Below are positions 5,698 to 6,105 of a DNA stretch of 6,105 nt, in pieces. The stretch covers positions 1 through 6,105 of the forward strand of contig JABDPD010000136.1 of assembly GCA_013042895.1 (NCBI GenBank), read 5' to 3'. The stretch comes from Boseongicola sp. Its GTDB lineage: Bacteria > Pseudomonadota > Alphaproteobacteria > Rhodobacterales > Rhodobacteraceae. The notes below the pieces were generated by a model. It saw only the letters and a list, made by a program, of their open reading frames with translations. It did no database searches and was not told the origin of the DNA. The first letter of the stretch is position 1; each line of letters begins with the position of its first letter. The position numbers and the translations under genes are program-made.

Positions 5698-6105
5698 CAT
5701 CAGATTTCAGATTCTATCGGGCGCTTTTTGTGAAGCGATTACCCTTGATGGCGACGATCTTCGTGCTCTGTTCTGCGATCGGGATAGGTTTGGCGTTGAT
5801 GCTTCCATCCAAGTATATCGCTGATGCGACACTGCTGGTCGAAAGCCCACAAATCCCGGATGAGCTTGCGGCCTCAACGGTTCGGACGTCTCCTACGGAA
5901 AGGCTGCAAATCATCGAGCAGCGGCTCATGACGCGTGCCAATCTCATTGATATCGCCAATGAATTCGAAGTGTTCAGTGGCCGAGGGCGGATGACACCTG
6001 ACGAGGTGGTCGAGGAGATGCGTGATCTCACCGAAATCCGTCGCACCGCCAGTCGCGGCGGCGCCACCTTCATGACGATTTCGTTTCGGGCAACCTCTCC
6101 CAATC
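5694..6105 (+). CDS. Polysaccharide chain-length determinant, Wzz/GumC type (partial, N-terminal 137 codons)
   Basis: The frame opens at the ATG at 5694 inside the ATPase stop (ATGA) and runs off the right edge. GGAG at 5680-5683 lies 10 bases upstream. A short cytoplasmic N-terminus (MTSDFRFYRALFVKR) is followed by a membrane helix at about residues 16-37 (LPLMATIFVLCSAIGIGLAL, then ML) and then the PSKYIADATLLVESPQIP segment typical of Wzz proteins. LQIIEQRLMTRANLIDIANE (71-90) and the region ending MTISFRATSPN also match the N-terminal periplasmic part of chain-length or co-polymerase proteins. The inferred role is inner-membrane control of EPS chain length. The missing C-terminus prevents a choice between a plain chain-length protein (exosortase-locus type) and a Wzc-like fusion with a tyrosine kinase. 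Confidence 0.9.
   Translation, partial: MTSDFRFYRALFVKRLPLMATIFVLCSAIGIGLALMLPSKYIADATLLVESPQIPDELAASTVRTSPTERLQIIEQRLMTRANLIDIANEFEVFSGRGRMTPDEVVEEMRDLTEIRRTASRGGATFMTISFRATSPN

Noticed and set aside
5714..6103. A 129-codon minus-strand frame opposite the chain-length gene
   Set aside because: The plus-strand frame encodes a recognisable Wzz N-terminus with the membrane helix; the antisense product is low-complexity Ser/Arg-rich.

Overview
The window reads as part of an exopolysaccharide (EPS) synthesis and export locus from a Gram-negative bacterium. Lipoprotein and outer-membrane signals, the moderately GC-rich coding sequence and the protein styles suggest an alphaproteobacterium, perhaps Rhodobacterales. 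That placement is an inference, since no rRNA or other marker is present.

The layout is two divergent gene sets around a 494-base intergenic region (4349-4842). Reading leftward (minus strand) from that region are an ExoY/PglC-like initiating sugar transferase (3659-4348), a large TPR lipoprotein like the PrsT proteins of exosortase (PEP-CTERM) EPS loci (1118-3562), a short Wza/GumB-type polysaccharide export protein (390-995), and the first 127 codons of a secreted, probably outer-membrane beta-barrel protein that runs off the left edge (1-383). Reading rightward (plus strand) are an ExeA-like AAA ATPase of the type found with exosortase systems (4843-5697) and, overlapping it by 4 bases, the first 137 codons of a Wzz/GumC-type chain-length determinant that runs off the right edge (5694-6105).

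Inferred joint role: the sugar transferase loads the first sugar phosphate onto undecaprenyl phosphate. The chain-length protein and its ATPase partner act at the inner membrane during polymerisation and export. The short export protein and the beta-barrel provide the periplasmic and outer-membrane route, and the TPR lipoprotein probably acts as a periplasmic scaffold. No exosortase, flippase, polymerase or PEP-CTERM-like substrate lies in the window, so the exosortase link rests only on the types of the TPR lipoprotein and ATPase.

The intergenic region is the least explained part. It holds a cluster of CACAAAT repeats around a 12-base palindrome, a small tandem repeat, a possible 69-codon ORF behind a very good ribosome binding site, and a hairpin just upstream of the sugar transferase start. 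No tRNA, rRNA, CRISPR array, insertion sequence or strong intrinsic terminator was seen.
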